Source of the DNA: Megamonas sp. UBA1796
Lineage (GTDB): Bacteria; Bacillota; Negativicutes; Selenomonadales; Selenomonadaceae
Direction of reading: 5' to 3'
Assembly (NCBI GenBank): GCA_002319795.1
Contig: DCFU01000031.1
Coordinates: forward strand, 36,700-100,699
Length of the DNA: 64,000 bases
The first letter of the stretch is position 1; each line of letters opens with the position of its first letter. Made by a program: the position numbers and the translations under genes. Of the stretch, positions 1-8,009 are shown piece after piece. The notes beneath the pieces were generated by a model. That model was not told where the DNA came from, searched no databases, and saw only the letters and a program-made list of their open reading frames with translations.

Positions 1-25
1 TTACGGCACCATTTTCATTGACTGC

Positions 26-817
26 TTATTTTTTTGTGCGCGGAGTTGGCTCGGGATTTTCGGTAAGCAGCTGTACATTATTTTCAGTGAAGTAATCACG
101 GTACTTTTGTGGCGGCAGCTTATCCATGATGACGCTATCCAGTTCACTGAGCTGGCAGTAGGTCATGAGGGAAGCTACATCGATTTTTGAGGCGTCGACG
201 AGCAGGAATTTCTGGCTCGTTTTTTGCACAAGACAGCGTTTGATCTCGCTTTCCAGCGGGGAAACGTTCGTAGCGCCGCTTTCCAGGGATATGCCTGTGC
301 TGGCGAGAAAAATCTTTGAAAGATTATAGTTTTGCAGGCATCTAAGCACGCTTGTGCCGACAAACGCCTTGGAGGGAAGATAGAGAGAACCACCCGTCGC
401 AATCACGTTGAAATTCGGATAGGCTGTGGCTGCATTGATGACATAGACACTGGCGGTGACGATTGTAAGATGCTTTCTATTCGCCAGAAAAGGAACCATA
501 TGCATGGTGGTGGTGCCGGAATCAATGTAGATGACATCCCCGTCATTCACGAGTGTAGCGGCTATGCGCGCAATTTTTTGCTTTTGCAGCGAGTTCTTCA
601 TTTCGCGGGAAGCAAATGGTTCCGGAGCGGCCAGCGCGCTTTGCTTCAGGGTAATACCCCCGTAAACTTTTTCAATGATGCCACGTTTTTCGAGTTCGGC
701 TATATCGCGGCGTATCGTATTTTTCGATACATCAAAATGATCACAGAGGTCATTGATGGAGAGGCTGGTCTCGTTCTCCAGCATTTCCTGGATGTTATTG
801 ATGCGATTGATTTTCAT
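26..817 (-). CDS. DeoR-family transcriptional regulator, likely repressor of the adjacent iol operon
   Basis: A 263-residue DeoR-type regulator. The N-terminal winged helix-turn-helix carries the family pattern SKNTIRRDIAELEKRG (about residues 33-48). The C-terminal DeoR sensor domain has the GGDVIYIDSGTT-like phosphosugar site, read here as DGDVIYIDSGTTT. I chose the ATG at 817, which has AGGTG about 6 nt upstream, over the GTG/ATC codons just before it. It is divergent from the inositol operon that starts at 1145. In Bacillus the iol repressor IolR is also a DeoR protein that senses a phosphorylated intermediate (known of the family), so control of this operon is a strong but untested inference. 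An ATAATCA motif at 819-825 overlaps its own ribosome site and matches repeats in the operon's leader, which would allow autoregulation. Confidence 0.88.
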   Translation of the reverse strand: MKINRINNIQEMLENETSLSINDLCDHFDVSKNTIRRDIAELEKRGIIEKVYGGITLKQSALAAPEPFASREMKNSLQKQKIARIAATLVNDGDVIYIDSGTTTMHMVPFLANRKHLTIVTASVYVINAATAYPNFNVIATGGSLYLPSKAFVGTSVLRCLQNYNLSKIFLASTGISLESGATNVSPLESEIKRCLVQKTSQKFLLVDASKIDVASLMTYCQLSELDSVIMDKLPPQKYRDYFTENNVQLLTENPEPTPRTKK

Positions 818-1045
818 AATAATCACCTGTTTATTGTTTTCACATAAATTGTGTATGTTTTGGGTAACTTTACATTCTCATTATAGAGGCATTTTTACAA
901 ATATACAAGGTGTTTTCTAAAAATATCCTATAAATATCCTATTTAAGGAAAGCAAGGCATGTGTATCATATATTTGACAAGGCAACATTCTTAGGCTGTA
1001 TGAAGCATAAAGTTCTGACAGATTGGAAAAATTGTGAAAAAACTA

Positions 1046-1074
1046 TTGACAACAGCAGGGGAAAGTATTAAATT
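1046..1074 (+). promoter_or_regulatory. Sigma-70-type promoter of the inositol operon
   Basis: TTGACA at 1046-1051 is followed after 17 nt by TAAATT at 1069-1074. It is the only strong -35 in the divergent intergenic region (818-1144). The remaining A/T-rich sequence holds the repeats listed separately and no gene. Confidence 0.55.
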
Positions 1075-1079
1075 ATAAC

Positions 1080-1125
1080 CATAAAATAATCATAACATAA
1101 TCAACACAGATACATAAAATAATCA
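1080..1125. promoter_or_regulatory. Helically phased ATAATCA repeats, candidate DeoR operator
   Basis: ATAATCA occurs at 1086-1092, 1097-1103 and 1119-1125, offsets of 11 and 22 nt. The outer two are parts of a longer exact 13-nt direct repeat, CATAAAATAATCA, at 1080-1092 and 1113-1125. The repeats sit just downstream of the -10 element, where a bound repressor would block transcription. Assignment to the adjacent DeoR protein is inference. Confidence 0.5.
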
Positions 1126-1144
1126 GAAAAAGGGTGTTCTTGAA

Positions 1145-2296
1145 TTGGGAAATGTTTTTATGGTTCCAGCCAAAGTCATATCGGGAGAAAATGTCATTCG
1201 TGAGCTTGGACAACATATCCAGGGGAAAGGGAGCCGGGCGCTTATTGTAACCGATAGATTTATGGTAAAGTTTGGCAATGCAGCCAAGGTAGAGGAGGCC
1301 CTTGATGCAGCCGGCATCTCGTATGTTGTGTATGATGGTGCCAATGCGGAACCAACAGATAAGATTGTTGAGGCGGGTATTGCGGTTTATAAAAAGGAAA
1401 AATGTGATTTTCTGGTCGCGCTTGGCGGCGGCAGCCCAATGGATACGGCCAAAGCGATTGCCTTTATGTCCGTATGCAGGGGGAAGATCAGCGATTATAT
1501 GCATACGGTAATTGATATGCCGGTGCCGTACCTGGTGGCAATTCCCACAACGGCCGGTACAGGTTCCGAGGTCACACAAAACACGATTATTGCGGATACG
1601 ACGAACAATGTAAAGATGTTGCTGGGCGGGCCTTCTATTATCCCGGCACTTGCGGTAGTGGATCCTTCCTTTACGGTGACGGCACCGCCCAAGGTTACAT
1701 CGGCTACGGGGATTGACGCCCTTACGCATGCAATTGAGGCCTACACATCGCGTAAGGCACAGCCGCTGTCGGATATTTTTGCGCTTTCCGCAATCAAGAA
1801 GATTCACCGGAATTTGCCGATTTGCTGCCAGGACGGACAGAATATGAAAGCCAGGCTGCAGATGTCGATGGCTGCGCTTGAGGCAGGGATAGCCTTTAAT
1901 AATGCTTCAGTAACAATCGTACATGGCATGAGCCGCCCGATTGGTGCGTTGTTCCATATTGCACATGGCGTATCGAATGCGGTTCTGCTGCCGGCGTGCA
2001 TGGAGTTTGCGATTCAGCAGAATACGGCTCGTTTCGCCGAGATTGGCCGGCTTATGGGAGCTGCAGATGAAAAGATGGATGATGTGGCTGCGGCTGGTGC
2101 TATGGTGCGGGAGGTTGCACGTTTCTGCAAAGAAGTCGGTATTCCAACCCTGGCAGAACTCGGTGTCAGGCAGAAAGAATTTTTTTCCAACCTTGGCAAA
2201 ATGGCGGATGATGCCCTGGAAAGCGGCAGTCCGCAAAATACCATGCGTGTCCCGAACAAGGAAGAAATTATAGAAATCTACCGGAGGCTCTTTTGA
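1145..2296 (+). CDS. Iron-containing alcohol dehydrogenase (group III), first gene of the iol operon
   Basis: A 383-residue NAD(P)-dependent Fe-ADH. It has the nucleotide-binding motif GGGSPMDTAKA (about residue 97) and the metal-binding set GIDALTHAIEAY plus VHGMSRPIGALFHIAHG, which supply the Asp and three His ligands. The frame opens with TTG at 1145, with AGGG 10 nt upstream; an in-frame ATG at 1160 is the alternative. Being first in an iol operon that lacks both iolG and iolA is unusual. From the pathway I infer that it may reduce malonate semialdehyde, the other product of IolJ, to 3-hydroxypropionate. Polyol or inositol oxidation in place of IolG is possible but less like this family. 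Confidence 0.9.
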   Translation: MGNVFMVPAKVISGENVIRELGQHIQGKGSRALIVTDRFMVKFGNAAKVEEALDAAGISYVVYDGANAEPTDKIVEAGIAVYKKEKCDFLVALGGGSPMDTAKAIAFMSVCRGKISDYMHTVIDMPVPYLVAIPTTAGTGSEVTQNTIIADTTNNVKMLLGGPSIIPALAVVDPSFTVTAPPKVTSATGIDALTHAIEAYTSRKAQPLSDIFALSAIKKIHRNLPICCQDGQNMKARLQMSMAALEAGIAFNNASVTIVHGMSRPIGALFHIAHGVSNAVLLPACMEFAIQQNTARFAEIGRLMGAADEKMDDVAAAGAMVREVARFCKEVGIPTLAELGVRQKEFFSNLGKMADDALESGSPQNTMRVPNKEEIIEIYRRLF

Positions 2297-2324
2297 GCAC
2301 TCGTGGATAAAGGAGATATAAATT

Positions 2325-3170
2325 ATGCCACTGGTAAAAATGAGTCAACTTTTAACTACTATCCAGGATAACAGCTATGCGGTAGGTTCCTTCAACGTAT
2401 CCAATATGGAAATGGCTATGGGGGCAGTGCAGGCAGCCGAGGAGCTCAAGGCACCGCTCATCCTTCAGATTGCTGAAGGAAGGCTGCGTTATTCACCGCT
2501 CGAGCTGCTGGGACCTGTCATGATGGCGGCAGCCCGGCGTTCCAAGGTACCGACGGCAGTCCATCTCGATCATGGGCTAACGAATGAAACCATTGAACTC
2601 GCCTTGAAGCTGGGCTTTACCTCTGTGATGTTTGATGGTTCGAAATATCCGTTGGAGGAAAATATTCGCCGCACCAAGGAAATCAAGCACATGGCAGAGG
2701 CTTATGGCGCGGACCTTGAGGCAGAAATCGGCCGTGTGGGCGGCGCCGAGGGAGATTATAAAAGCGTGGATGTGCTCATAACGAGCGTTGATGAAGCCCG
2801 TTATTTTGCCGAGGAGACTGGCGTATCGGCATTGGCCATCGCTATTGGTACGGCGCACGGCAACTATAAGGAACAGCCGAAGCTGCGCATAGACCGCCTC
2901 CGGGAAATAGCGGCTGCAGTCACGTGCCCGCTCGTACTGCATGGCGGTACGGGCCTTACGGAGCAGGATTTTAAGAATTGTCTGCAGAATGGTATCAAAA
3001 AGATAAATATTGCGACTGCATCCTATGACAGCGTAGCCAGAGAAATAAAAGCCATGGCAACGGATAAGCCGGCAGCCGGATATTTTGATTTCAGCGATGC
3101 TGCCGTACGCGGCGCTTATGCAAGTGTAAAGAAACATATGCTTATTTTTGGTTTAAAGGATAAAGCCTGA
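2325..3170 (+). CDS. iolJ: Class II aldolase, likely 6-phospho-5-dehydro-2-deoxygluconate aldolase
   Basis: A 281-residue class II fructose-bisphosphate aldolase-family protein of standard length. The HLDHG motif (residues 80-84) supplies the catalytic Asp82 and a zinc ligand His83. Later motifs are an AIGTAHGNY histidine and LHGGTGL, which binds the phosphate end. In an iol operon this enzyme splits 2-deoxy-5-keto-D-gluconate 6-phosphate into dihydroxyacetone phosphate and malonate semialdehyde. Sequence alone does not separate IolJ from other aldolases of this class; the call rests on its neighbours iolC, iolB, iolD and iolE. It lies 28 nt after the Fe-ADH and has an AAGGAG site upstream. 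Confidence 0.88.
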   Translation: MPLVKMSQLLTTIQDNSYAVGSFNVSNMEMAMGAVQAAEELKAPLILQIAEGRLRYSPLELLGPVMMAAARRSKVPTAVHLDHGLTNETIELALKLGFTSVMFDGSKYPLEENIRRTKEIKHMAEAYGADLEAEIGRVGGAEGDYKSVDVLITSVDEARYFAEETGVSALAIAIGTAHGNYKEQPKLRIDRLREIAAAVTCPLVLHGGTGLTEQDFKNCLQNGIKKINIATASYDSVAREIKAMATDKPAAGYFDFSDAAVRGAYASVKKHMLIFGLKDKA

Positions 3171-3182
3171 GGAGGAAAAGAA

Positions 3183-4214
3183 ATGTCAGTGATTGAATTT
3201 GATGCAGCGAAGAAAAAGGATATTGTGTTGATTGGCCGCGTGGCCATTGACTTCAATCCGAATGAGATGAATCGCACACTGGATAAGGTGAAGACCTTTT
3301 CTATGTATCTTGGCGGCTCACCGGCGAATATTGCGGTTGGTGTGAGCAAGCTTGGCAAGAAGGCCGGCTTTATCGGCTGTGTTTCGAATGACCAATTTGG
3401 TGATTTTGTCGTAAACTATTTCAAGAATTGCGGCATTGATACGACGCAGATTACACGGGCAAGGAATGGTGAGAACCTCGGGCTTACCTTTACGGAAATC
3501 AAAAGTCCGACGGAGAGCAGCATCCTCATGTACCGGAACCAGGCCGCTGATCTGGAAATTCGCCCGCAGGACGTTTCAGAAGAGTACATCGCAGACAGCC
3601 GCATACTGCTTGTATCCGGTACGGCGCTTGCTGCGAGTCCGTCGCGTGAAGCTTGCCTGCTCGCGGTGCAGTATGCGAAGAAGCATGGCGTGAAAGTCAT
3701 TTTTGATATCGATTACCGCGAATATACCTGGAAATCCAAGGAAGAAACGGCGGTCTATTATTCTTTGCTGGCGAGCCTGAGTGATGTTGTCATCGGATCA
3801 CGTGAGGAATTCAATCTCACAGAGGATATTCCTGAGGAGAACCCGTTTGCGGATCATGAGCTGGCGGAAAAATATATCGGCTGCGGCAACCGCATCGTTA
3901 TCATCAAACATGGCAAGAAGGGTTCTATCGCTTATACAGCCGATAAAAAGGCCTACAAGGTGGAGTCTTATCATATCAAGCTCTTGAAATCCTTTGGCGG
4001 CGGCGATGCTTACGGCAGCGCTTTCATCTATGGACTGCTTGAAAACTGGCCAATTGAAAGGGCCTTGCAGTATGCCACCGCACATGCGGCCATGGTCGTG
4101 GCGAGTCACAGCTGTTCGGATGCTATGCAGAGCATAGAGAAAATCCATGATTTTGTTAAGGAACACGCAGCAGAAAAAGTAATTACAGAACTTGACTGGA
4201 GGGAAACCATATGA
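3183..4214 (+). CDS. iolC: 5-dehydro-2-deoxygluconokinase
   Basis: A 343-residue PfkB/ribokinase-family sugar kinase. The N terminus has the pattern IVLIGRVAIDFNP followed by the LGGSPANIAVGVSKLG substrate loop. The C-terminal ATP/anion-hole motif reads SFGGGDAYGSAF, with the catalytic-base Asp; the first motif Gly-Ala-Gly of most PfkB proteins is Gly-Gly-Gly here. It phosphorylates 2-deoxy-5-keto-D-gluconate, making the substrate of the upstream aldolase. It starts 12 nt after iolJ behind GAGGAGG and its stop overlaps the iolB start as ATGA, so the genes are translationally coupled. Confidence 0.93.
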   Translation: MSVIEFDAAKKKDIVLIGRVAIDFNPNEMNRTLDKVKTFSMYLGGSPANIAVGVSKLGKKAGFIGCVSNDQFGDFVVNYFKNCGIDTTQITRARNGENLGLTFTEIKSPTESSILMYRNQAADLEIRPQDVSEEYIADSRILLVSGTALAASPSREACLLAVQYAKKHGVKVIFDIDYREYTWKSKEETAVYYSLLASLSDVVIGSREEFNLTEDIPEENPFADHELAEKYIGCGNRIVIIKHGKKGSIAYTADKKAYKVESYHIKLLKSFGGGDAYGSAFIYGLLENWPIERALQYATAHAAMVVASHSCSDAMQSIEKIHDFVKEHAAEKVITELDWRETI

Positions 4215-4999
4215 AATTTGGTCGTTTAGGAGAACTGAAACATGGCTACAATGCCATGACAACACGTGAGAGCGATATGCTTATGGATATCGGCTATGAG
4301 GTTATGGATACAAACGAGACTATGGAGTTTGAGGACGTATTGCAGGAAACGGCGTTTGTCATACTTACGGGTGAGGTAGAAATCCATTGGGATGGGCATA
4401 CGGAGGTCATGCGCCGTAGTTCGCTCTTTGATGAAAAACCATATTGCCTGCATGTGCCGCACAGCAAGAAGGTCGGTATCAAAGCGCATACGGATGCAGA
4501 GGTTCTTATCCAGAAAACCATAAACGAGCGTACCTTTGCCCCTAAATTCTATCGTCCGGAGGATGTTCAGGCAGATATCTTCGGCGGCGGTATGTGGGAA
4601 GGCACGGCAAAACGCACAGTACGTACGATTTTTGATTATGATAATGCACCGTATTCCAATATGGTCAACGGCGAGGTCATCAATACGCCGGGCCGCTGGT
4701 CCGGTTATATCCCGCATACGCATCCGCAGCCAGAGGTTTATACCTATAAATTTGATAAGCCGCAGGGCTTCGGAGCCTGCTTTATCGGTGACAATGCATT
4801 CAAGATTTCCCATAACAGCTGGTCAGAGCTGTCGGGCGGCTACAGCCATCCGCAGGTTACGGCACCGGGATATGCCATGTGGTACAGCTGGATGATACGC
4901 CATCTGCCGGACAATCCGTGGCAGAAGACGCGTACAGATGAGCCGGAGCATGAGTGGCTGCTGGATCAGAATGCGAAAATCTGGTCGCCTGATAAATAA
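4211..4999 (+). CDS. iolB: 5-deoxy-glucuronate isomerase
   Basis: A 262-residue bicupin of the KduI/IolB family. The second cupin carries the metal-site pattern YIPHTHPQPEVYTYKFDKPQ (H, H and E ligands), and the C terminus has the family motif GYAMWYSWMIRHL. It converts 5-deoxy-D-glucuronate to 2-deoxy-5-keto-D-gluconate, feeding IolC. The ATG at 4211 overlaps the iolC stop codon by 4 nt. Length and motif order match Bacillus IolB; no sign of damage. Confidence 0.93.
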   Translation: MKFGRLGELKHGYNAMTTRESDMLMDIGYEVMDTNETMEFEDVLQETAFVILTGEVEIHWDGHTEVMRRSSLFDEKPYCLHVPHSKKVGIKAHTDAEVLIQKTINERTFAPKFYRPEDVQADIFGGGMWEGTAKRTVRTIFDYDNAPYSNMVNGEVINTPGRWSGYIPHTHPQPEVYTYKFDKPQGFGACFIGDNAFKISHNSWSELSGGYSHPQVTAPGYAMWYSWMIRHLPDNPWQKTRTDEPEHEWLLDQNAKIWSPDK

Positions 5000-5034
5000 A
5001 AAAAACCCAATGTTTGGCTGAAAGGATGAAGGAA

Positions 5035-6981
5035 ATGGCGAAAACAATCAGACTTACGGTGGCGCAGGCTCTCGTGAAGTTCCTGAACAATCAGTATATA
5101 GAATTCGACGGCAGAGAAAACCGGATGTTCCGCGGGATATTCACCATCTTCGGACATGGCAATGTCGTCGGGCTCGGGCAGGCGCTCGAGGAGAATCCGG
5201 GTGAGCTTATCGTCCATCAGGGACGCAATGAGCAGGGTATGGCACATGCGGCTATGGGCTATGCGAAGCAAATGCGCCGTAAGCAGATTTACGCATGTAC
5301 CTCTTCGGTAGGTCCGGGTGCGGCGAATATGATAACGGCCGCCGGCACGGCTACGGCGAACTGTATACCAGTACTTTTCCTGCCGGGCGATGTCTATGCG
5401 GATCGGCAGCCGGACCCCGTGCTGCAGCAGATGGAGCAGCCGACGAACCTTTCTGTTAGTACGAATGACGCGTTCCGTGCGGTCTGCAAATATTGGGACC
5501 GCATCACACGCCCGGAAATACTCATGAGCGCCTGCATCAATGCGATGCGCGTGCTTACGGATCCAGCCGATACCGGTGCTGTATGCATTGCGCTGCCGCA
5601 GGATGTCGAGGGTGAGGCGTACGACTATCCAGAATACTTCTTCCAGAAACGCGTACATCATATCGATCGCCGGCTGCCATCACCGCGTGCGGTTGAAGCA
5701 GCGGCAGAGCTTATTGCGCGCAAGAAAAAGCCGATATTGATCTTTGGCGGCGGTGTCCGGTATTCGGAAGCGGAGGAAACGTTCCGCAAATTTGCGGAGA
5801 AATACAATATCCCGTTTGGTGAGACACAGGCTGGACGCGGCTGTATTGTATGGAATCATCCATTGAATCTCGGGGGGCTTGGTGAAACAGGCGGTCTTGC
5901 CGCGAATCTCATTGCCAAGCAGGCAGACCTGGTCATTGGAGTAGGAACCCGCTATACGGATTTCACGACTTCGTCCAAATGGCTTTATCAAAATCCGGAG
6001 GTTGAATTTTTGAATATCAACGTCTCCGAATTCCATGCCTATAAGATGGATGGGCTGCAGGTAGTGGCGGATGCGCAGGAAGGTCTGAAAGCCATAGATG
6101 CTGCGCTGGACAGAACCGGCTGGCGCTCGGGCTATACGTTGGAAATTTCCGATGCCAAAGCGAAGAATGATGCCGAAGTTGAGCGGCTTTATCATATAGA
6201 ATATACGGGAAAGGACTTCGTGCCGGAGGTTGACGATGCACTTGACCGGGATAAGGTCTTTGCCGAGTTCATGAAGCTTACAGGCTCTTCGATGACGCAG
6301 ACCAGAGCGATTGGCGTGCTCAACGAAAATATACCGGAGGATGCTGTGGTTGTCGGTTCTTCAGGGAGCCTGCCAGGGGACTTGCAGCGTGCATGGCGCG
6401 TCAAGAGTCCGCACGGCTATCATGTAGAATATGGTTTTTCCTGCATGGGATATGAGGTGAACGCGGCCCTGGGTGTTAAGATGGCTGTGCCGGATAGAGA
6501 AGTCTATGCATTTGTCGGAGACGGCGCTTATATGATGCTTCATTCCGAGCTGCCTGCTTCTATTCAGGAAAGAAAAAAAATCAACGTTGTTTTGTTTGAC
6601 AATATGACCTTTGGCTGTATAAACAACCTCGAAATCGGTCACGGACAGGGCAGCTTTGGTACAGAGTTCCGTTTCCGCAATGAAAAAACAGGTAAACTCG
6701 ACGGTGGATTCGTACCGGTTGATTTCGCTATGAATGCGGCTTCTTATGGCTGCAAGACTTATACGGTAAAGACGGCCGAAGAACTGCGCGCGGCGATTGT
6801 TGATGCCAGAAAGCAGACGGTGTCGACGCTTATTGATATCAAGGTGCTGCCAAAGACTATGGTCCATGGCTATGGAGATTGGTGGCGTGTCGGTGTGGCA
6901 CAGGTGTCCGGAAACCGGAAAATCCAGGAGGTCTATGAAAAAAATATCGTTCCGAATCTTGAACGGGCGAGAAAATATTGA
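5035..6981 (+). CDS. iolD: 3D-(3,5/4)-trihydroxycyclohexane-1,2-dione acylhydrolase
   Basis: A 648-residue thiamin diphosphate enzyme of the acetolactate-synthase fold that opens the inositol-derived ring to 5-deoxyglucuronate. The N-terminal Pyr domain has FTIFGHGNVVGLGQAL and the catalytic-Glu segment HQGRNEQGMAHAA. The C-terminal PP domain has FVGDGAYMMLHSEL and an Asn-containing FDNMTFGCINN, the ThDP/metal motif. Start choice: TTG 5014, ATG 5026 and ATG 5035 are all in frame. I prefer 5035 because AAAGG lies 9 nt upstream and the protein then begins MAKTIRLTVAQAL like Bacillus IolD. Confidence 0.94.
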   Translation: MAKTIRLTVAQALVKFLNNQYIEFDGRENRMFRGIFTIFGHGNVVGLGQALEENPGELIVHQGRNEQGMAHAAMGYAKQMRRKQIYACTSSVGPGAANMITAAGTATANCIPVLFLPGDVYADRQPDPVLQQMEQPTNLSVSTNDAFRAVCKYWDRITRPEILMSACINAMRVLTDPADTGAVCIALPQDVEGEAYDYPEYFFQKRVHHIDRRLPSPRAVEAAAELIARKKKPILIFGGGVRYSEAEETFRKFAEKYNIPFGETQAGRGCIVWNHPLNLGGLGETGGLAANLIAKQADLVIGVGTRYTDFTTSSKWLYQNPEVEFLNINVSEFHAYKMDGLQVVADAQEGLKAIDAALDRTGWRSGYTLEISDAKAKNDAEVERLYHIEYTGKDFVPEVDDALDRDKVFAEFMKLTGSSMTQTRAIGVLNENIPEDAVVVGSSGSLPGDLQRAWRVKSPHGYHVEYGFSCMGYEVNAALGVKMAVPDREVYAFVGDGAYMMLHSELPASIQERKKINVVLFDNMTFGCINNLEIGHGQGSFGTEFRFRNEKTGKLDGGFVPVDFAMNAASYGCKTYTVKTAEELRAAIVDARKQTVSTLIDIKVLPKTMVHGYGDWWRVGVAQVSGNRKIQEVYEKNIVPNLERARKY

Positions 6982-7005
6982 TAAATGGGCAGGAGGATAT
7001 AGGAA

Positions 7006-7893
7006 ATGGCAAATATTAGACTCGGCATTGCGCCGATTGCGTGGACAAATGATGATATGCCGGATCTCGGCAAGGAGAATACTTTTGAGCAATGTGTAAG
7101 TGAGATGGCGCTGGCAGGTTTTACGGGCTGCGAAGTTGGAGGCCGCTATCCGCATGATGTAGAGGTACTGAAAAAGGCACTGCAGCTGCGCGGAATTTCT
7201 ATAGCCAGCGCATGGTTCAGTTCCTTCCTTACATCAGAGCCTTATGCACAGGTCGAGAAGGACTTTATTGCGCATTGTGAATTTCTGCATGCTATGGGCG
7301 CAGATTTTGTCAATGTGGCAGAGCAGGGCAACAGTGTACAGGGCAAGCTCGATGTGCCTGTGTTCGCCGGCAAGCCTTATAACACGGAGGAAGACTGGAA
7401 AAAGCTGACGGAGGGACTCAACAAACTGGGTGCCGTGGCTAAGAAGCTGGGCATGACCATGACGTATCATCATCACATGGGAACGGGCGTACAGACAGAA
7501 GCCGAAATCGACAAGCTCATGGAGATGACGGATCCGGAGCTCGTGTTCCTGCTGTATGATACAGGTCATCTTGTATGCTCCGGTGAAGATTATCTGGGCA
7601 TACTCAAAAAATATCTGCCGCGTATCCGCCATATCCATTTGAAGGATGTACGCATGAAGGTACGTGACAGGGTCAAGGCTGAGGATATGAGCTTCCTTGA
7701 TGGTGTCCGCGCCGGGATGTTTACGGTTCCAGGTGACGGTGACATTGATTTTGCGCCGATTTTTGATATCGTAGGCAAAAGCAGCTATGACGGCTGGTAC
7801 ATCGTTGAGGCCGAGCAGGATCCGGCCAAGGCCAATCCGCTTGAATACGCGCAGATGGCACGCAAATATATCCGCGATAAAGCACATATCTGA
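7006..7893 (+). CDS. iolE: Myo-inosose-2 dehydratase
   Basis: A 295-residue xylose-isomerase-like TIM barrel. The N terminus MANIRLGIAPIAWTNDDMPDLG is typical of IolE. Metal ligands are in MTYHHHMGTGVQTEAEI, LYDTGHLVCSGED, IRHIHLKDVR and WYIVEAEQD. It dehydrates scyllo-inosose to the dione used by IolD. With IolE, IolD, IolB, IolC and IolJ present, the route from inosose to triose phosphate is complete; only the inositol-to-inosose oxidation (IolG) is missing from this locus. It starts 24 nt after iolD behind AGGAGG. Confidence 0.94.
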   Translation: MANIRLGIAPIAWTNDDMPDLGKENTFEQCVSEMALAGFTGCEVGGRYPHDVEVLKKALQLRGISIASAWFSSFLTSEPYAQVEKDFIAHCEFLHAMGADFVNVAEQGNSVQGKLDVPVFAGKPYNTEEDWKKLTEGLNKLGAVAKKLGMTMTYHHHMGTGVQTEAEIDKLMEMTDPELVFLLYDTGHLVCSGEDYLGILKKYLPRIRHIHLKDVRMKVRDRVKAEDMSFLDGVRAGMFTVPGDGDIDFAPIFDIVGKSSYDGWYIVEAEQDPAKANPLEYAQMARKYIRDKAHI

Positions 7894-8009
7894 AATATTA
7901 CAGCAGGATGAACCGTAAGAAGGGCTGCTTTGGCAGGTCTTTCCCGCAAGGGGAGGAATACCGGCAGCTCTTTTTTTATTTCAAATTACGAAAAGCAGGA
8001 GTGGAATCC

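Noticed and set aside
332..847. 171-codon plus-strand frame opposite the DeoR gene
   Set aside because: It is the shadow of the DeoR gene, has no ribosome site, and its product resembles no protein.
1145..2296. Fe-ADH as inositol 2-dehydrogenase IolG
   Set aside because: IolG is a GFO/IDH/MOCA Rossmann protein; this one has an Fe-ADH metal site.
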